A stretch of 64,000 nt of DNA from Rhyacophila brunnea (GCA_022495005.1 JAGYXB010000376.1:80881-144880), one strand, 5' to 3'; shown: positions 1-12,143, counted from the stretch's first letter. The notes: generated by a model from the sequence alone, not told the origin. Numbers and translations are program-made.

Positions 1-39
1 CAATATTTGAGCGACTTCCATGTTTTGTTTCAATGGATC

Positions 40-968
40 CAGGGGGCCTATTTCCTAACTATCGTCTCGTGTGGCACCAGACGACATGACGTAATTGTGA
101 CGTCAGCCAATACTCGCTCGAGCGGGCGGCATGTACCGCGCTAGAAACTCGCGTCCGAATCCCTTGCTGATTTAATTTTTTTCATATATTGTTAATTTGC
201 TTTAAAATATTTTTTATCTGAGTTACAAATAATATAAATGCCAAATAAAAGTTATGGTAATGTAAAGTGTGTCAAAATTATTACCTACCTTATTTTACTA
301 GTATTGTGAAATTTATTATAAAATATGTCTATTAAATATAATTGTGTTAATATAATTAACATGTTATAAACATGTAACTTTAGCTTTACAAATTACACTC
401 CGTTACCATTTCGTTCCATTCCGAAAATGTCCCCAAAAAAGTTGAACGTTAACTATTTTTCATTTGATAATTAAATAACGAAACATATATATTTTTCCAG
501 TAAAATTTAGTAAAAGTGATTACTGTCTTTAAAAAAATAGCAGAACGAACATTGATTGGTTTTTTCAAATACTAAAGGAAAAATGCTCTGCCATTATAGA
601 CATAGGGTAACGGAGCGGAACGAAATGTGCCCATGAATTAAAATTCAATAATATTTTTCGACTGTTTGTACTTTTATTTTTAAGTGTATGGTTTTTTTAA
701 TGTAATAGAGCTCTTTTAAGTGATAAAAAGTGTCTCATTCATGTTTTATAAGCTTAGTTTCGTAGTCACGGAACGGAAACTTCTTATGCCCAATGTCATA
801 AAAAAACGATATAAATATTGTATTAATCAATATTTTGCTGAAAAATTGCTATCACCAATTCAGCAATAGAACAAGGAATCTGCTAGCTATATAAAAATGG
901 TTAATTTGAGTGAAAAAATAATATTACCCAAATTTCAAACATGTACAAACTTTGGCGAAAATGCCCAT
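40..968. repeat. Degenerate DNA-element copy, inverted partner of 52.5-53.3 kb
   Basis: The part from about 130 to 830 is found again as its reverse complement at 52510-53265, with long near-identical blocks (for example the GACGCGAGTTCCTAGCGCGG side of 53.2 kb matches 145-165). The first 110 bases, starting CAGGGGGCCTA and containing CGACATGACGTAATTGTGAC, match the right terminal part of the inverted-repeat element at 50536-50852 in reverse complement. The CAG-rich start resembles a hAT terminus, but no target duplication is visible. There is no coding capacity. Repeat status is certain because both copies are seen; the class is inferred. Confidence 0.7.
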
Positions 969-1460
969 ATGCGTTAACTGCCAATCTCAAACAGTAGGTA
1001 TATTCCAACATAACACTTTATTCCAAATCATGCAACATCGTGATAAAAACGCTAGTATGAAGTATTATTTACGTTTTGTTTGAAATAACACTTTTAACTG
1101 CAATTCTGACGGGTGTGTTAATTAGATAACCGCTCGAGCTGTTATTTTATTGTGTCGTTGTCACACTGCGCAAGAACGACATCTCCCAAAGCACGAGTTC
1201 CAACTTCGGACGAAACACGGGAATCAACTGCCTTTTAGATTTAGATAACCCTTTTCTACATAGAATACATCCGTAACACTTTGGATTTAGGAAATGTAAC
1301 AAAATGGTGTTTGTTTGGAAATGTTACAAAATAGTTGTAATAGATATACAGACGTGTCTTGGAAACTCAGTAAAGACCATTACGGTTTGGATTTGACCAA
1401 GCTAAGATCTGAAAAAATGGTCAGTTACACACATTTTTGTTTTTGTAGAAAATCAATATT
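969..1460. other. Unassigned AT-rich sequence
   Basis: No long open frame, structural RNA or recognisable repeat was seen. A slightly GC-richer patch at 1125-1230 contains no motif I can name. Confidence 0.5.
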
Positions 1461-1550
1461 TTTAATCGTGTCCGGAAACTTGTACGTATGCAGTTCGCCA
1501 CATCACACTTCACCGTGAAATGTTGTATAGGAAATATATAGCCATATATT
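1461..1550. repeat. Short dispersed repeat (GTCCGGAAACTTGTACGTA)
   Basis: The block with GTCCGGAAACTTGTACGTA followed by TGCAGTTCGCC recurs at 51163-51195. A diverged reverse complement lies at about 3948-4010. Related text with GTACGTA and TTCGCC spacing occurs at 3650-3735 and 56060-56120. It probably marks a terminal region of an old inverted-repeat transposon. No coding content. Confidence 0.5.
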
Positions 1551-1624
1551 GAAGAACGCCCAATCTCTTTGGATCGGATAATACTGACATAAAATTCATG
1601 TCTGAATAAAACACGCTTATTGTC

Positions 1625-1716
1625 GGTTTACACTTTACAGGAAGCCAGCAGCAAACAAATTTTGAAAATAACCGATATACTGGATTATTAATTGTTAGGT
1701 TGGGTTAGGTTAGGTT
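1625..1716 (+). repeat. Partial copy of the telomere-repeat-core MITE
   Basis: The block resembling TTTTGAAAATAACCGATA, then CTGGATTATT, then GTTAGGTTGGGTTAGGTTAG, matches the left arm and core of the complete element at 63013-63241. The right arm is missing and the outer terminus is diverged, so this is an old truncated copy. Confidence 0.55.
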
Positions 1717-1799
1717 GTCATTCTTAAATTCATTAATTTTTCCAAAATCAGCTATGAAAATTGAATTAATGTTATATTTACATATTGAATCTAATAAAA

Positions 1800-1890
1800 A
1801 TGGTCATCTCTTTCCGATAAGAAAGCTCACGAACTGTGCCACGGTGAAATGTTTTATCTACAGTTTACATGTAACCATTTTTAATGCCAC
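1800..1890 (-). repeat. Copy of repeat also at 56040-56140
   Basis: The segment containing GAAAGCTCACGAACTGTGCC and CACGGTGAAA is the reverse complement of 56048-56138, where CGTTTCACCGTGGCACAG and GAGCTTTCTTATCGG occur. It is short, noncoding and of unknown class. Confidence 0.55.
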
Positions 1891-3000
1891 TATTTAAATA
1901 AAAAATATTCCCAACACCTTCGAAAGAAGAGAGATTTCAAAGATTAACTATACTAAGAAACTTGTTTACGAACGCTCATTTTGTATCAGATTTTATTAAA
2001 AAATATAATTATTTCATGTTAATTTTTAGTTAATTATATGCAAGTGCATGTTTCGTAAGTCTGTCACCAAATGTTCCTATTTACCATAACGCCCCAATTT
2101 CAATTAACAGTATGTAAGAAGGTACTTAATGACACGGCTGATGATAACGAAGGTAAAACAGTATTAAATAAAAGCAATATCTGGCATCGCCACTTCAGCG
2201 TATTAAGCTTCGCTTATTTTCTGCTAGAATTCTCAAAAGAGTTTTAATAGATCTCGCAAACATATTTTTGTGTTATTTTACTTTACATTATATTACTTTA
2301 CGTTACAGTATTGATTTTGCTCACTTTTCGCGAATTGTCCTATACGTACGAAATAGAAAGTGAAAGAGATAGATTTGGTTCGCACACGAATCGTATCATT
2401 GTGAAAACGATATTATGTTACATAAACGAAATAGGAATCCACTTCGTGTGTCGTATTTTTAGTTGGCAAATGTACCAAAATAGTAAAATAGGTACCTACA
2501 TGAGTACACACATAATGATAGTTTTGACAATCACTTTTTATCCGATTATATTGCGGAGCCTTCTATGAAATTACGTATTACAATTTTCACATACGTGCAA
2601 TTCATCCTTTTTTTATTGCTAATTACAAAATACTTAATTTTTATGATCAATTACTTTAACATCTGGCAACTACAGGGAAACTGGGTCTTCAGATCATTGA
2701 AAATCAACCTAAAATAATAGTGGGCGGTAGTCTAAGATTATAAATTACCTACTGATATATTTTCCCGTAAAAATCGACATTGTACAAAAACTGTTGACAA
2801 ATATTGTTATAAATACTTTTTTTTGTATTCCGCCTCAGATGGTCCGATTTACAAGAGAAATATTGCGGCATGAGCCATACCAAAGATACGTAGGTGTCAC
2901 TGGACCGGAACCTGACCCACTAAGCCCATCTCAAGCAGAGAAAAGCTGTTTGCGGGCAGCTTTTACGTTTCATACTTATACCTTCCTTGTTACCTTCCCA
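1891..3000. other. Unassigned AT-rich sequence with chance open frames
   Basis: Open frames of 85 to 87 codons at 2311-2568 and 2794-3057 have no recognisable domain, no splice context and AT-driven composition. I see no support for a gene. Confidence 0.45.
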
Positions 3001-3002
3001 TT

Positions 3003-3120
3003 AGGGCCGTCATATCGAAAGAAAATGTATCGATATATAGTATCGGTACCGAAATAAAGTATCGAGGTATCCGTCAAAGAGTATTGATACTTCCCATGTC
3101 ACATTTTTATTAAAATGCGA
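3003..3120 (+). repeat. TATCGATACT-rich dispersed repeat, copy 1
   Basis: Text such as GTATCGGTACCG, AAGTATCGA and GTATTGATACTT recurs in the same order at 21557-21690, so this is a two-copy dispersed repeat. It has many short ATCGAT palindromes. No ends or target duplication could be fixed. Confidence 0.45.
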
Positions 3121-3636
3121 AGCCAGAGAACAGCGTCTCTATTTCAAGTGTTTCCACCGACGTCCTGCTCGACGGTGATGTCTTGTTTTCATAATTGCAA
3201 TTTCCCTTTGAAAGGAAAAAGGACTTAATCCGCAGAAATCAAATTTTACATGTGAGGCACAAAAACGTTTTTGTTATGGTTTTTGGTAAAAGTTAAAATA
3301 TACGATATAGGTACGTCATACGATTTACATAAACCTTACGTGTATTAAGATAATTAATTATGTTGGTATGTTCCATGTTCCCATTCTGGTATTAATCAGT
3401 GAGGTAGGTAATTAATAAAAGCCAATAAAATGATGGTTAAGCCCCTTTTCCCACTTCATTTCCTTCTTTTTAAAACATTATACATAATATAAGCTAATTT
3501 AGATAATAATTCGGCATTTGCAGTTAACATATTTTGGACACAGCGTGTACTTAGTCGTGTTCAATGTTATTATCCAATAAAACCTATTTTGGAAAAAAAC
3601 TGTGGGTTAACTCCTTTTTCCTTTCTACAATCGATA
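3121..3636. other. Unassigned sequence
   Basis: A GC-richer patch at 3125-3190 shows no ORF or known motif. The remainder is plain AT-rich DNA. Confidence 0.4.
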
Positions 3637-4025
3637 TGTTTGACGTAGTAACGTGTAAATTGTACGTATTAGGTACATTTCGCCGTATCATATTTCATCA
3701 ATTATAAGCTATTTTACCGGAAAGAGATGGCTATATAGCATTGAGATTTTTTAAAAATGACGTTGTTCGTGGAGCATTGCAGACAATAATGTTCTAATTT
3801 TATTAGATTCAATAAGAACATAGATTTGATATTTGGTATCAAATATCTGATAATAACGCTGTTATCATTATCAGATATTTGATAATACAACTTGGTACTT
3901 ACGAGCACTTACCAGAATTTTATATACTTAGTGAGGATTTAATCTCAATACTATATGGCCATACATTTCCGATACAATCACGGTGATGTACGTACAAAAT
4001 TTCGGACACAGTTTGACGTATGTTG
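3637..4025. repeat. Small inverted-repeat element with palindromic core
   Basis: The two ends are diverged inverted repeats. The left side has TTTGACGTA, GTAAATTGTACGTA and then GGCTATATAGCATTGAGA. The right side, reversed, has CGTCAAACTG, AATTTTGTACGTAC and GGCCATATAGTATTGAGA. The centre holds an exact 18-bp hairpin at 3837-3854 and 3867-3884 with a 12-nt loop. This is the layout of a small foldback MITE. No clear target duplication was found and there is no ORF of interest. Confidence 0.5.
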
Positions 4026-4587
4026 ACAAAAAAATCTATCAAAGCATTTTTTTAATCAGTTTGGTCTACTGAATAAATAAATAATACATTATGTCGTTAT
4101 GTGTCTTCTTCACAGTTTAGAATATTAAATTTTTATATGACAGTTGCACGTTGTGGCGTGTCTTATTTATTGGCATCGAAATTAAATTATACTGCGTCTT
4201 TGACATTCTTGGTCCTACGTAAGTATTTATGTTTATTATTTACGAAAAAAAAAACTGCATGAACGAAAAACACTAGTTTTGGCTCTGATTAAATATGCGG
4301 CCGCTGTCAAAAATAGCTCTGCATCACGGATCCCGAGTAACAATAATTAGATCATTGCTGCAAGTTTCTACTCAAATCGAGCAGCTTTTTATAGCGTACA
4401 TACCTGGAAACTGTGGGAAGTGTTAAAATGTATGCATTGTTATATTTTTTTCAGTTTGACTTCTAACACACCGCCCTAATTACTAAATCACTTATTATCC
4501 GACCTGTCAAACTTGTAAATGTCGTATTTCGACCAGAAGTTCCCAACCAGAGTGCCGCTAGATATTAATCGCATCATACATATACAG
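4026..4587. other. Unassigned AT-rich sequence
   Basis: No gene or repeat recognised. It contains a poly-A run near 4239. Confidence 0.4.
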
Positions 4588-4820
4588 AGATAGGCTGGAT
4601 ACATAACTCGAAGAAGAGACAATCGTTGGGACAAATTTAGTCATCCAGTGGTATACAAGAGGTAAAAAACGTCCGCAACCTAGAGGTCTCTGGATTGATG
4701 AAATGATAAAGTTCTACGGAAGTATGTGGCAACGCAACGCACAGGAGCGAGAGAAGTGTAAGCAGCTTGAAGATGCCTTCATCCAGCAGTGGATAGATTC
4801 AGGCTGATGATGATGATGAC
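4588..4820 (+). pseudogene. 3' end of an RTE-like non-LTR retrotransposon ORF2
   Basis: In broken frames the segment encodes the typical C-terminal tail after the reverse transcriptase: an R-rich stretch like IARRRDNRW, then RGLWIDEMIKFYGSMWQRN, then a QQWIDSG-like end followed by stop and a TGATGATGATGATGA microsatellite tail. The same region, in better condition, is at 59300-59556. The 5' part is missing, as expected for a 5'-truncated non-LTR insertion. No intact enzyme remains. Confidence 0.75.
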
Positions 4821-4848
4821 ATTAATATAATTGAAGCGTATAATACTC

Positions 4849-5362
4849 CAGTGATTCCCATCCAGATTCCGCGAAAATTCGCATAGTATTTTTTTTAATA
4901 TGGCCTATTTATCAACAAGGAAGAATTAAAAAAAATCTTGATTATAGAGTAGCACGAAACTAATCATTGAAGTAGCTAGCGAGAGTTTTACTCGGGGCAG
5001 GTTATTTTGTAGCAACAATGAATGAATGAAAAAAAATGAGGAATTGAGTGGTCAGTAGGTAAGGAACGTCGCCGCCTACTACGCACTGTTTAAAGTATTA
5101 CGCTAACGTTACAGTGACAGCAAAGTATTGATTTATATTCCAAGTTCCAAGTGCTTAGAGACACCTCGTGAATCCGAAGTGTAGAAAATAAATATTTTCA
5201 TAAAAATTCAGGCTTCAGATAGCAGAGGGCAATATTTTGAGTCTGCTTATGAGCAGAATTTTGGATCTTTATAATTATATTACGTCACCCAGGTAGGGGA
5301 TTCCCGAGATTTTAAGAACTATTTCAAGTGTACCGCCAAACACAAAAGATTTTGAATCACTG
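4849..5362. mobile_element. Non-autonomous hAT-like element (MITE)
   Basis: It starts CAGTGATTCCCATCC and ends with the reverse complement of CAGTGATTCAAAATC, so the terminal 10 bases are inverted repeats of hAT type (CAGTG). The flanks TAATACTC (4841-4848) and GTCTACTC (5363-5370) share their last five bases, consistent with an eroded 8-bp target duplication. It lies just downstream of the RTE 3' end. No transposase. Confidence 0.6.
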
Positions 5363-5370
5363 GTCTACTC

Positions 5371-6339
5371 AGTAGTAGAGCTAAGCTAAAAAATCCAGAT
5401 GCAGCTACAGTTGCTGTATTTGAAGATTTACGGGTTTTAAAACTAGGTTTACCAAGGATTCAATTACATATTATCACCAACAAATATTATATAAAGTTGT
5501 ATATGTACCAATAATAATTATGTATCGATTATTGATATTACTATTCTTTAAACCGGATCATGATTTTACACCAACCACATCACTGATGTAAGGTCATTTG
5601 CAGGGCAAAAAAACGTTTATTGACCTGCATTATTTTATCAATATTTTTGATTCCATTTAGGAAATAAATTAATGTCAAACATTTTTGCGCATTAGTTTTA
5701 TATAGAAAAAAAAAACAGCACAAAATATGAACAACAACATTGCTATATTAATAATAACAATAAAGAATTAATATTATTCTGTTTTCAGTGAAATAAATCA
5801 AATAATTATTGTCTTTCCGCGCAGCCAGGTGGATTTACGTGTAATCGAATCAATCATTATCTTTCATGCATTATCACAACAAATTGATTTACCTGGCAAA
5901 TAAATCTGTACAAGCAGTAATCTGCATACATATGCGCCGGTTCAATGGCTCTTCGGATGACCTCTCTTCTTTATGTTAAAAAAACAAGGATGTTAATGAC
6001 CCATGCAAAGTCGAACTGAAGACGTCAAACTTGAATATAATGCAGTAATAAAAGATAATTTTTAAAACCCTTCCGATTCCATGAACTCAAATTGTATTTT
6101 CAAAAGAAAAACTAATTTAATCCTAATTATGGAAATCACGGGACGTGTCCATGACTACTTTACGCTTTTCAATTTTCTCTAATCTTCCCAGGCTACAGCA
6201 GACTTTTGTAGCAACGCCGAGTACACTCTTTCATAGTATTCAACCCTAGGACACCGCAATCAAGTTGGCATAAAGAAATGGAAACCAGATTGAGACTCTC
6301 GATGGATCAGTAACTCGTATTCGAACTAGGCCCAACGCC
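5371..6339. other. Unassigned AT-rich sequence
   Basis: No recognisable gene, RNA or repeat was found in this stretch. Confidence 0.4.
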
Positions 6340-6555
6340 CTATCTTGACCGACACAGAATAGCGGCCTGCTGCAGGACAAGAGCCAAGTGACATTTCCTG
6401 CGACTCCCAGGTAACCGGTGAGTCACAATCTTCGTTCGTCGCAATGGCTCTTTCTTCATCATGAAGCCGTCGTTAGCGGAGGCACCGGTGTGACCTTTTC
6501 GCCGGATAAAATTCAGGTAAAAGGATTTTACAAACCTTACAGCTATGTTTGACAT
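6340..6555 (-). other. Unrecognised 71-codon open frame in a GC-richer patch
   Basis: The reverse-strand frame from 6555 to 6340 encodes a basic, Arg-rich 71-residue peptide with no motif I recognise. Base composition is clearly richer in GC than its surroundings, which suggests the debris of a coding sequence, most likely a mobile element, rather than random DNA. There is no splice or promoter evidence, so I do not call it a gene. Confidence 0.25.
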
Positions 6556-6560
6556 TATTT

Positions 6561-9025
6561 ATCATTCGTTTAAATTGCTGCAAATTTCTAGTCCTGAGAC
6601 CGTTATAAACGTATACTGGAATAATCTGCAAAGGGGGGGGACGTCAATTTACTGAATATTACAGCATAATACATAACATAGTGTCTATCAAACTGTGTGC
6701 CACAGGACGTTCCGGGTGTGCTGCGAAATGCTTTAAATTAAAAAAAATGTCTGAAATGTGTAGAAAACAGTAGAAAACTAAAATGTATTTACCATTACTC
6801 TATTATCAATCTTTTCGCAAGATATGATGCTACACATCTGCCATTAATAGTGGAAGAAAATTTAATAGACTTTTCAAGTCTGTGCACGCGGTCTAATGTT
6901 TTCAGCTAGAGTTATCAGCATTACATTTCGATTTGGACACCATCTCTGGTGCCATTTGGATCGTCTTGTCTGCTAATTAGGTTTCTAATTGTATACTTTT
7001 CACTAATATAACTATTATGCGTTGTTGTGTAATGTATATTGTAATATAGTTGATAGAACAATATAATTTTATTGTTACCTATAAGTAGGTACTAAGATCA
7101 AGTACCTATATTACTTAATTTTTATTTGGTGTGCCACGAAACAAATTCCCCTTCCCCGCGTGCCTTCAAATAAAACAAGTATTTTTGGCGGACACTGATT
7201 ATAATAAGAATCTTCTGTAAAAATCCATACTATCCTGAAAGGGTTTAGCAGTTGTCTATAGGTAATTCAAAGTTATTGGCCAAATTAAATGTTTTTAAGA
7301 TCTACTTACATGCACATTGACATTCGTAATAGATACTAAGTGCATATAGCATCTAGCTTAGCAGTCGTTTATGATTCCCAATTTACATACACATCATAGG
7401 TAATGCGTAGTCATTTGTTAGGAATTTATTTATTGTTCAGTTCTATTTGATTCCTAATGGCGTGTAATTGTTGTTTAAACGGGTATTTTATTACATTGTT
7501 GGTGTATGTTTATTCACGCTGTTTGCGTTTTACCTGTGAACACTCAGGTAAAAAGTATAACGACCTTATGAGAGTCATGTAGATACGTACCTACTCTCTT
7601 TTGACTTTATAGTAATTATATTATGAAAGTTGTAATAATTAAAAATCCCTTGTAAGTATTAAAGTTGTATAATGGACGAACGATTTCACAAAATTGATGA
7701 ATGTCTGGAATTCGCAGTTTTCAAAAAGTTAGGGCTATAATGAAATGGAAGTCCTATGAACTTTTAGAATGAATTACAATATTTCATATCGATTCTAGTG
7801 TGGTTGAATTGGTAACAAGATAAATAATTTATACACAGTTTTTTACGTAGGTATCTATTTGTAGTAATTAATAAAGTATGTAGTAAGTACTATCCTTTCG
7901 TTACAAATTCATGTTTCAGGGATTATCTCGGTAACATCTGTACCTACATATGCGACAAATTTTGGAATTGCCTGTTTAATTTTCCTACAAACTTAGTAAC
8001 ATAATTTTTATTCAGTACCTAGCTATATATATGTACATAACTATCACGCTAGAGACTATCTGCTAGAAGCTAGAACTAGGCTCATTGGTTTAGGTACATG
8101 GCGTCGTCAGATTTATCAATTCTAACGTCTGCGATGGACCGTAAGGGAATGCAAATGTTATTTTTGGACAAATGATACTTTGGTTCTCGTTATATATAAT
8201 ATATAATATTTTTATTTTCGAATTTTAATTTAAATGCATTACGCCCTTTGTGGCAATAACATACCGTCTCTGTTCTGGCAGAACACACTAACTGGAGAAT
8301 ACCAGTTTTGAGTAATTTGACTTTGAAGCTGTTAAAATGTTTGAAATTGTCTATCATGTGAGTTTATTAAGTAATCGTAAAAAGGATGACTTTAAAATAA
8401 AGACTGTTTAATTATTAAGAAGGTTTCCAGACGGTAAAGTTTGAAATAAGGAACATTTTGGTATAACTAACTCAATATGTCATTTTTTCGAATTAGTATC
8501 TTCTGACAAAACAGTGACGATACATTGTAAAAGTTTATTTTCCTGTTTTTTTCTTCTTAAAAGTGCCCATCGCAGTCATTAATTTGCATTCCATTACGAT
8601 AAATTTAACAACGCTACGTTACTTTTTTGCAGTGTCGAAGATTTGTTGCTAAACGATTTTTTCATGTCTGCCTTGAAAAATAATTTTAATTATGACCATT
8701 TAACATAATATTACATCCAACCCAACAAGGCATACAATATGTAGTTATCTAGATAGTTTTTTTAAGTGACTATTTTGAATCATCGCTATAACTAGATAAG
8801 TGACAACATCTAAAATGTTACAATTTGTTTGTTACATATATATATGACACCACCTAGCAGATACTTATCAGAAATGACTTGAATGTGTGTCTTTAGCAAG
8901 TGAAACTCTCATTCTGTGGGAAGCTGAATAATGTAGAATAATAATATAGGGTTATCTAATTAGTATTTTTTTTCTGATTTCCACAAAAATTGACAATTGT
9001 GTTCAGTATTGTTTGGCAAATCATC
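6561..9025. other. Long AT-rich stretch without genes
   Basis: Nothing coding is visible over 2.4 kb. It holds a poly-G run near 6632 and many TAGGTACCTA-type words. No inverted repeats with convincing ends were found. Confidence 0.45.
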
Positions 9026-9550
9026 ATGGAAACATACACAGTTGTATAACGTATCCAAAATGGTTAAATTTGATTACAATAATAATGAATCTATTCGAGC
9101 TACGTTTCGGGCATTACCTACAGAGCTTACTATTTGTAATCTAATTGGAAAATTCGAGTCAAATGGTATCTAATTTTTGTGATGTTTTGCTGATTGGGCT
9201 TTAGAGCAAAACAGACCCTTTATTTTTCATGAAAAAATCATCTTCACTGATGAAGCTCATTTTTGGTTAAATGGCTTCGCAAATAAGCACAATTATCGCA
9301 TCTGGAGAAATGAAAACCCACATGATATTCTTGCAACACGTTTATGTTTACTTAATTGGGCCTTATTTTTTTGAAAATGAAAATGGCAATACAGTTGCTG
9401 TCAATGGAGAACACTACAGAAACATAATTACTGATTTTTTCTGGCATGAATTAGATGATTTTGATCTGAACGATATGTGGTTCCAACACAATATGCCATA
9501 CAGGTGGTGACACATTCAACTTTTGAGAGAAATGTTCAGTATTTATATAG
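9026..9550 (+). pseudogene. Mariner/Tc1-type (IS630 superfamily) transposase remnant
   Basis: From the ATG at 9026 the reading starts METYTVV, shifts frame by one, then continues SKMVKFDYNNNESIRATFRA and LIGKFE, which is the N-terminal helix-turn-helix of a DD34E-like transposase. A large internal deletion follows. The DDE core resumes at about 9190 (FADWALEQNRPF, IIFTDEAHFWLNG, NKHNYRIW); the Asp in FTDEAHF is the catalytic position. Another deletion and frame change leads to LIGPYFFENENGN and MWFQHN, where the second catalytic Asp (normally in QDGA/QDNA) is lost. The third acidic residue region is absent: the copy stops at about 9550, next to a MITE. The enzyme cannot be functional. Confidence 0.85.
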
Positions 9551-9555
9551 GTATA

Positions 9556-10071
9556 TCAAGGTTTAAGAAACGACACTTCGTAAGTGACATTATTTTATTC
9601 AAAATACGTTTTATGCATTATTTAATATATTGGTAGTATCAGCATCTACTGAAGAAAGCTGAACATTCTTAATAAAATATTTAGCTCCTAATTATGTTAG
9701 AAACGATATCTCGTAGCTACTATAAAACTAATAATAATTCGTAAATGTATCATTTTGCTTACCGCCAGCTACATACAACCTGTCAGATGCATCTAAGTAA
9801 TCTTCATACTATTGTGATTGTCCGACAAGAAGATCTAGGCAATAACCGGAAGTCGCTAGTGCGGTTAAAAGTAGGAGGAGCTAGTTAGTTCACAGTTTTA
9901 ACACGTAGCCAAGAAGATCTTGTTGGACGTACATACATTTACGACGACAAAAACATTGAATTGTAATGACGTAATAACAAATATCAAACACATAGTGTGC
10001 AGGCGAGTTTTTCCCCTTTCCTGTTTAGTTGTTATTTTGTCACTTACGAGGTGTCCTTTCTTAACCATCGA
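9556..10071. mobile_element. TA-flanked Tc1/mariner-type MITE
   Basis: Left end TCAAGGTTTAAGAAACGACA and the reversed right end TCGATGGTTAAGAAAGGACA are inverted repeats that continue into CGTAAGTGACA. Both ends are bordered by TA (9554-9555 and 10072-10073), the target used by Tc1/mariner elements. Length is 516 bp and there is no transposase. It abuts the 3' truncation point of the transposase remnant upstream. Confidence 0.75.
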
Positions 10072-10081
10072 TATATATTAA

Positions 10082-11911
10082 TTGGTGTTGTTTGGGCATA
10101 ATCTGATAACTACTTTTTTGGTCATTTTATGTTAAGGGGGGACATGCTCGTCGAAGGTCAAAATTGAGTTTTTATTGTATTTTCAAACCATGATCATGGA
10201 CACTCCTTAAACGTTGTAGATAATCTATTTATATAATTTTGAAGCCTTATTATCCTTTATTGTTATTTTAAACATTTGATGACTGCATAAAGTATTTTTG
10301 TTACATAAAATAGTATTCTTTTAAACCTCTCGCTCTAATGTTTAGAATATAGTCATATTTCGGTACATAACTGTGCAGTAGTGTTAAGATTTTTTTTACA
10401 TTTATTAATTTTTAAACGCATTTATAAAACCATTAGCATAATTTATTACGAGATAATTTTTGTAAAATATTCACGATAAAAAATTATTTTGATAATCTCA
10501 GTGATCCCAAATTTTACAAGAATTAGGCATTTTATTATTCAAAAAATCGGCAAGATTAACACATTTGAAGATTATTCTAAAGATACTTATTATAAGCTAT
10601 GTCTTTTACCATTCAAGTGTGATAAACATCTTATGAATAATGATTGCTTTATAATAATTATTGACCTAAGAATAAGGTAGTGTTTTTTTGAAATACGCCA
10701 TTTCTTTTGTCATTCCCTAGTAGTTAAGCTACAACATACGGCCGTAGCTATAAATTGACATACTTTAATTAAAGTAGGGAGTAAAATTATGTTGACGCGC
10801 GTGTTTTAACATGTACCTAACCAAATTTTTTTTTATTTTTTTTTAAACGGTACATGTTCAAACACGCGCGTCAATATCATTTTACTCCCTACTTCAATTA
10901 TAGTTTGTCAATTTATGGCTACGACCGTATGTTGTAGCTTAACCACTGGGGAATGACAAAAAAAATGGCGTATTTCAAAAAAACACTACCTTATTCTTAG
11001 GTCAATAATTATTATAAAGCAATCATTATTCATAAGATGTATATCACACTTGAATGGTCAAAGACATAGCTTATAATAAGTATCTTTAAAATCATCTTCA
11101 AATGTGTTAATCTTACCGATTTTTTGAATAATAAAATGCCTAATTCTTGTCAAATTTGGGATCACAGAGATTATCAAAATAATTTTTATCGTGAATATTT
11201 TACAAAAATTATCTCGTAATAAATTATACTAATGGTTTTATAAATGCGTTTAAAAATTAATAAATGTAAAAAATCTTAACACCACTGCACAGTTATGTAC
11301 CGAAATATGACTATATTCTAAAACATTAGAGCGAGAGGTTTAAAAGAATACTATTTAATGTAATAAAAATACTTCATGCAGCCATTAAATGTTTAAAATA
11401 ACTATGAAGGATAATAAGGCTTCAAAATTATATAAATAGATTATCTACAACGTTTAAGGAGTGTCCAGGATCATGGTTTGAAAATACAATAAAAACTCAA
11501 TTTTGACCTTCGACGAGCATGTCCCCCCTTAAGAGTAAAAATTGGGTCACTATAGTGTTATCTTCCATTTGGTAATAACCCGATATCTATATTTCACTTA
11601 AAACGTTCAAAACGCTATTGTAATAATATGATGATATGTGAACAAACACAGTGGTTAGCTTGGTCAAAACATGACCAAAGACCTTATCATAGTTTGATCA
11701 CTGATAAGTGACCTTATTTTCCTAATTAATGAAATAATTGACAATCTAAGTACCTATTGTCATATTCTTCTTCAGTTATTTATTTTAAAATGTTTTTTTC
11801 AATTTTAAACAAAAAAATGAACTGAAATTTATGTGGGCAATTCAAAGCTTAAAATGGCTCTCCTGTAAATTCAACATTTTGCAGTTAACAGGTTATGCCC
11901 AAACACCACCG
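10082..11911. mobile_element. Outer inverted-repeat element split by a TTAA foldback
   Basis: The left end at 10084-10113 (GGTGTTGTTTGGGCATAATC...) is matched in reverse complement at 11882-11911 (GGTGGTGTTTGGGCATAACC...), 26 of 30 positions. Removing the inner foldback (10132-11532) leaves about 430 bp, a normal MITE size. Class unknown, and no target duplication could be fixed. Confidence 0.6.
10132..11532. mobile_element. 1.4-kb TTAA-flanked foldback element
   Basis: The element reads TTAAGGGGGGACATGCTCG at the left and the reverse complement at the right. The whole interior is one giant imperfect palindrome: left arm 10132-10817, A/T-rich spacer of about 31 bp, right arm 10849-11532. The arms are near-identical with scattered substitutions. 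TTAA at both borders is the target of piggyBac, Kolobok and Sola3-type elements. The GGGGGG end is the opposite polarity to classic piggyBac CCC ends, so I leave the superfamily open. The open frame at 10489-10680 lies in the left arm and shows no coding signal. Confidence 0.9.
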
Positions 11912-11913
11912 TT

Positions 11914-12143
11914 ATATTATATCCCTTTTTGATAACCCATTATAAGGAAATTTCAGTAAGCCTACTAATATTTTGGTTAGAAAGAGAAATTATATTTTTA
12001 CCGACGACTGAACTGATAATTTTTCACATTTAAGTCACTCGGCTCCAGATTATAAAAATTTACAATCTTTGAATACCACTTATTGAATTGTCATCACGTA
12101 AAATAGGTGATTTTATATTTACCGTGTAAAAAAAGAATTATAA
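11914..12143. other. Unassigned AT-rich sequence
   Basis: No feature recognised between the inverted-repeat element and the start of reverse-transcriptase homology. Confidence 0.4.

Noticed and set aside
6625..6645. Poly-G run as a regulatory or G-quadruplex site
   Set aside because: It is a single short run without further G tracts, so no structure can be claimed.
10489..10680. 63-codon open frame as a small gene
   Set aside because: It lies wholly in one arm of the foldback, and composition is plain AT-rich repeat DNA.
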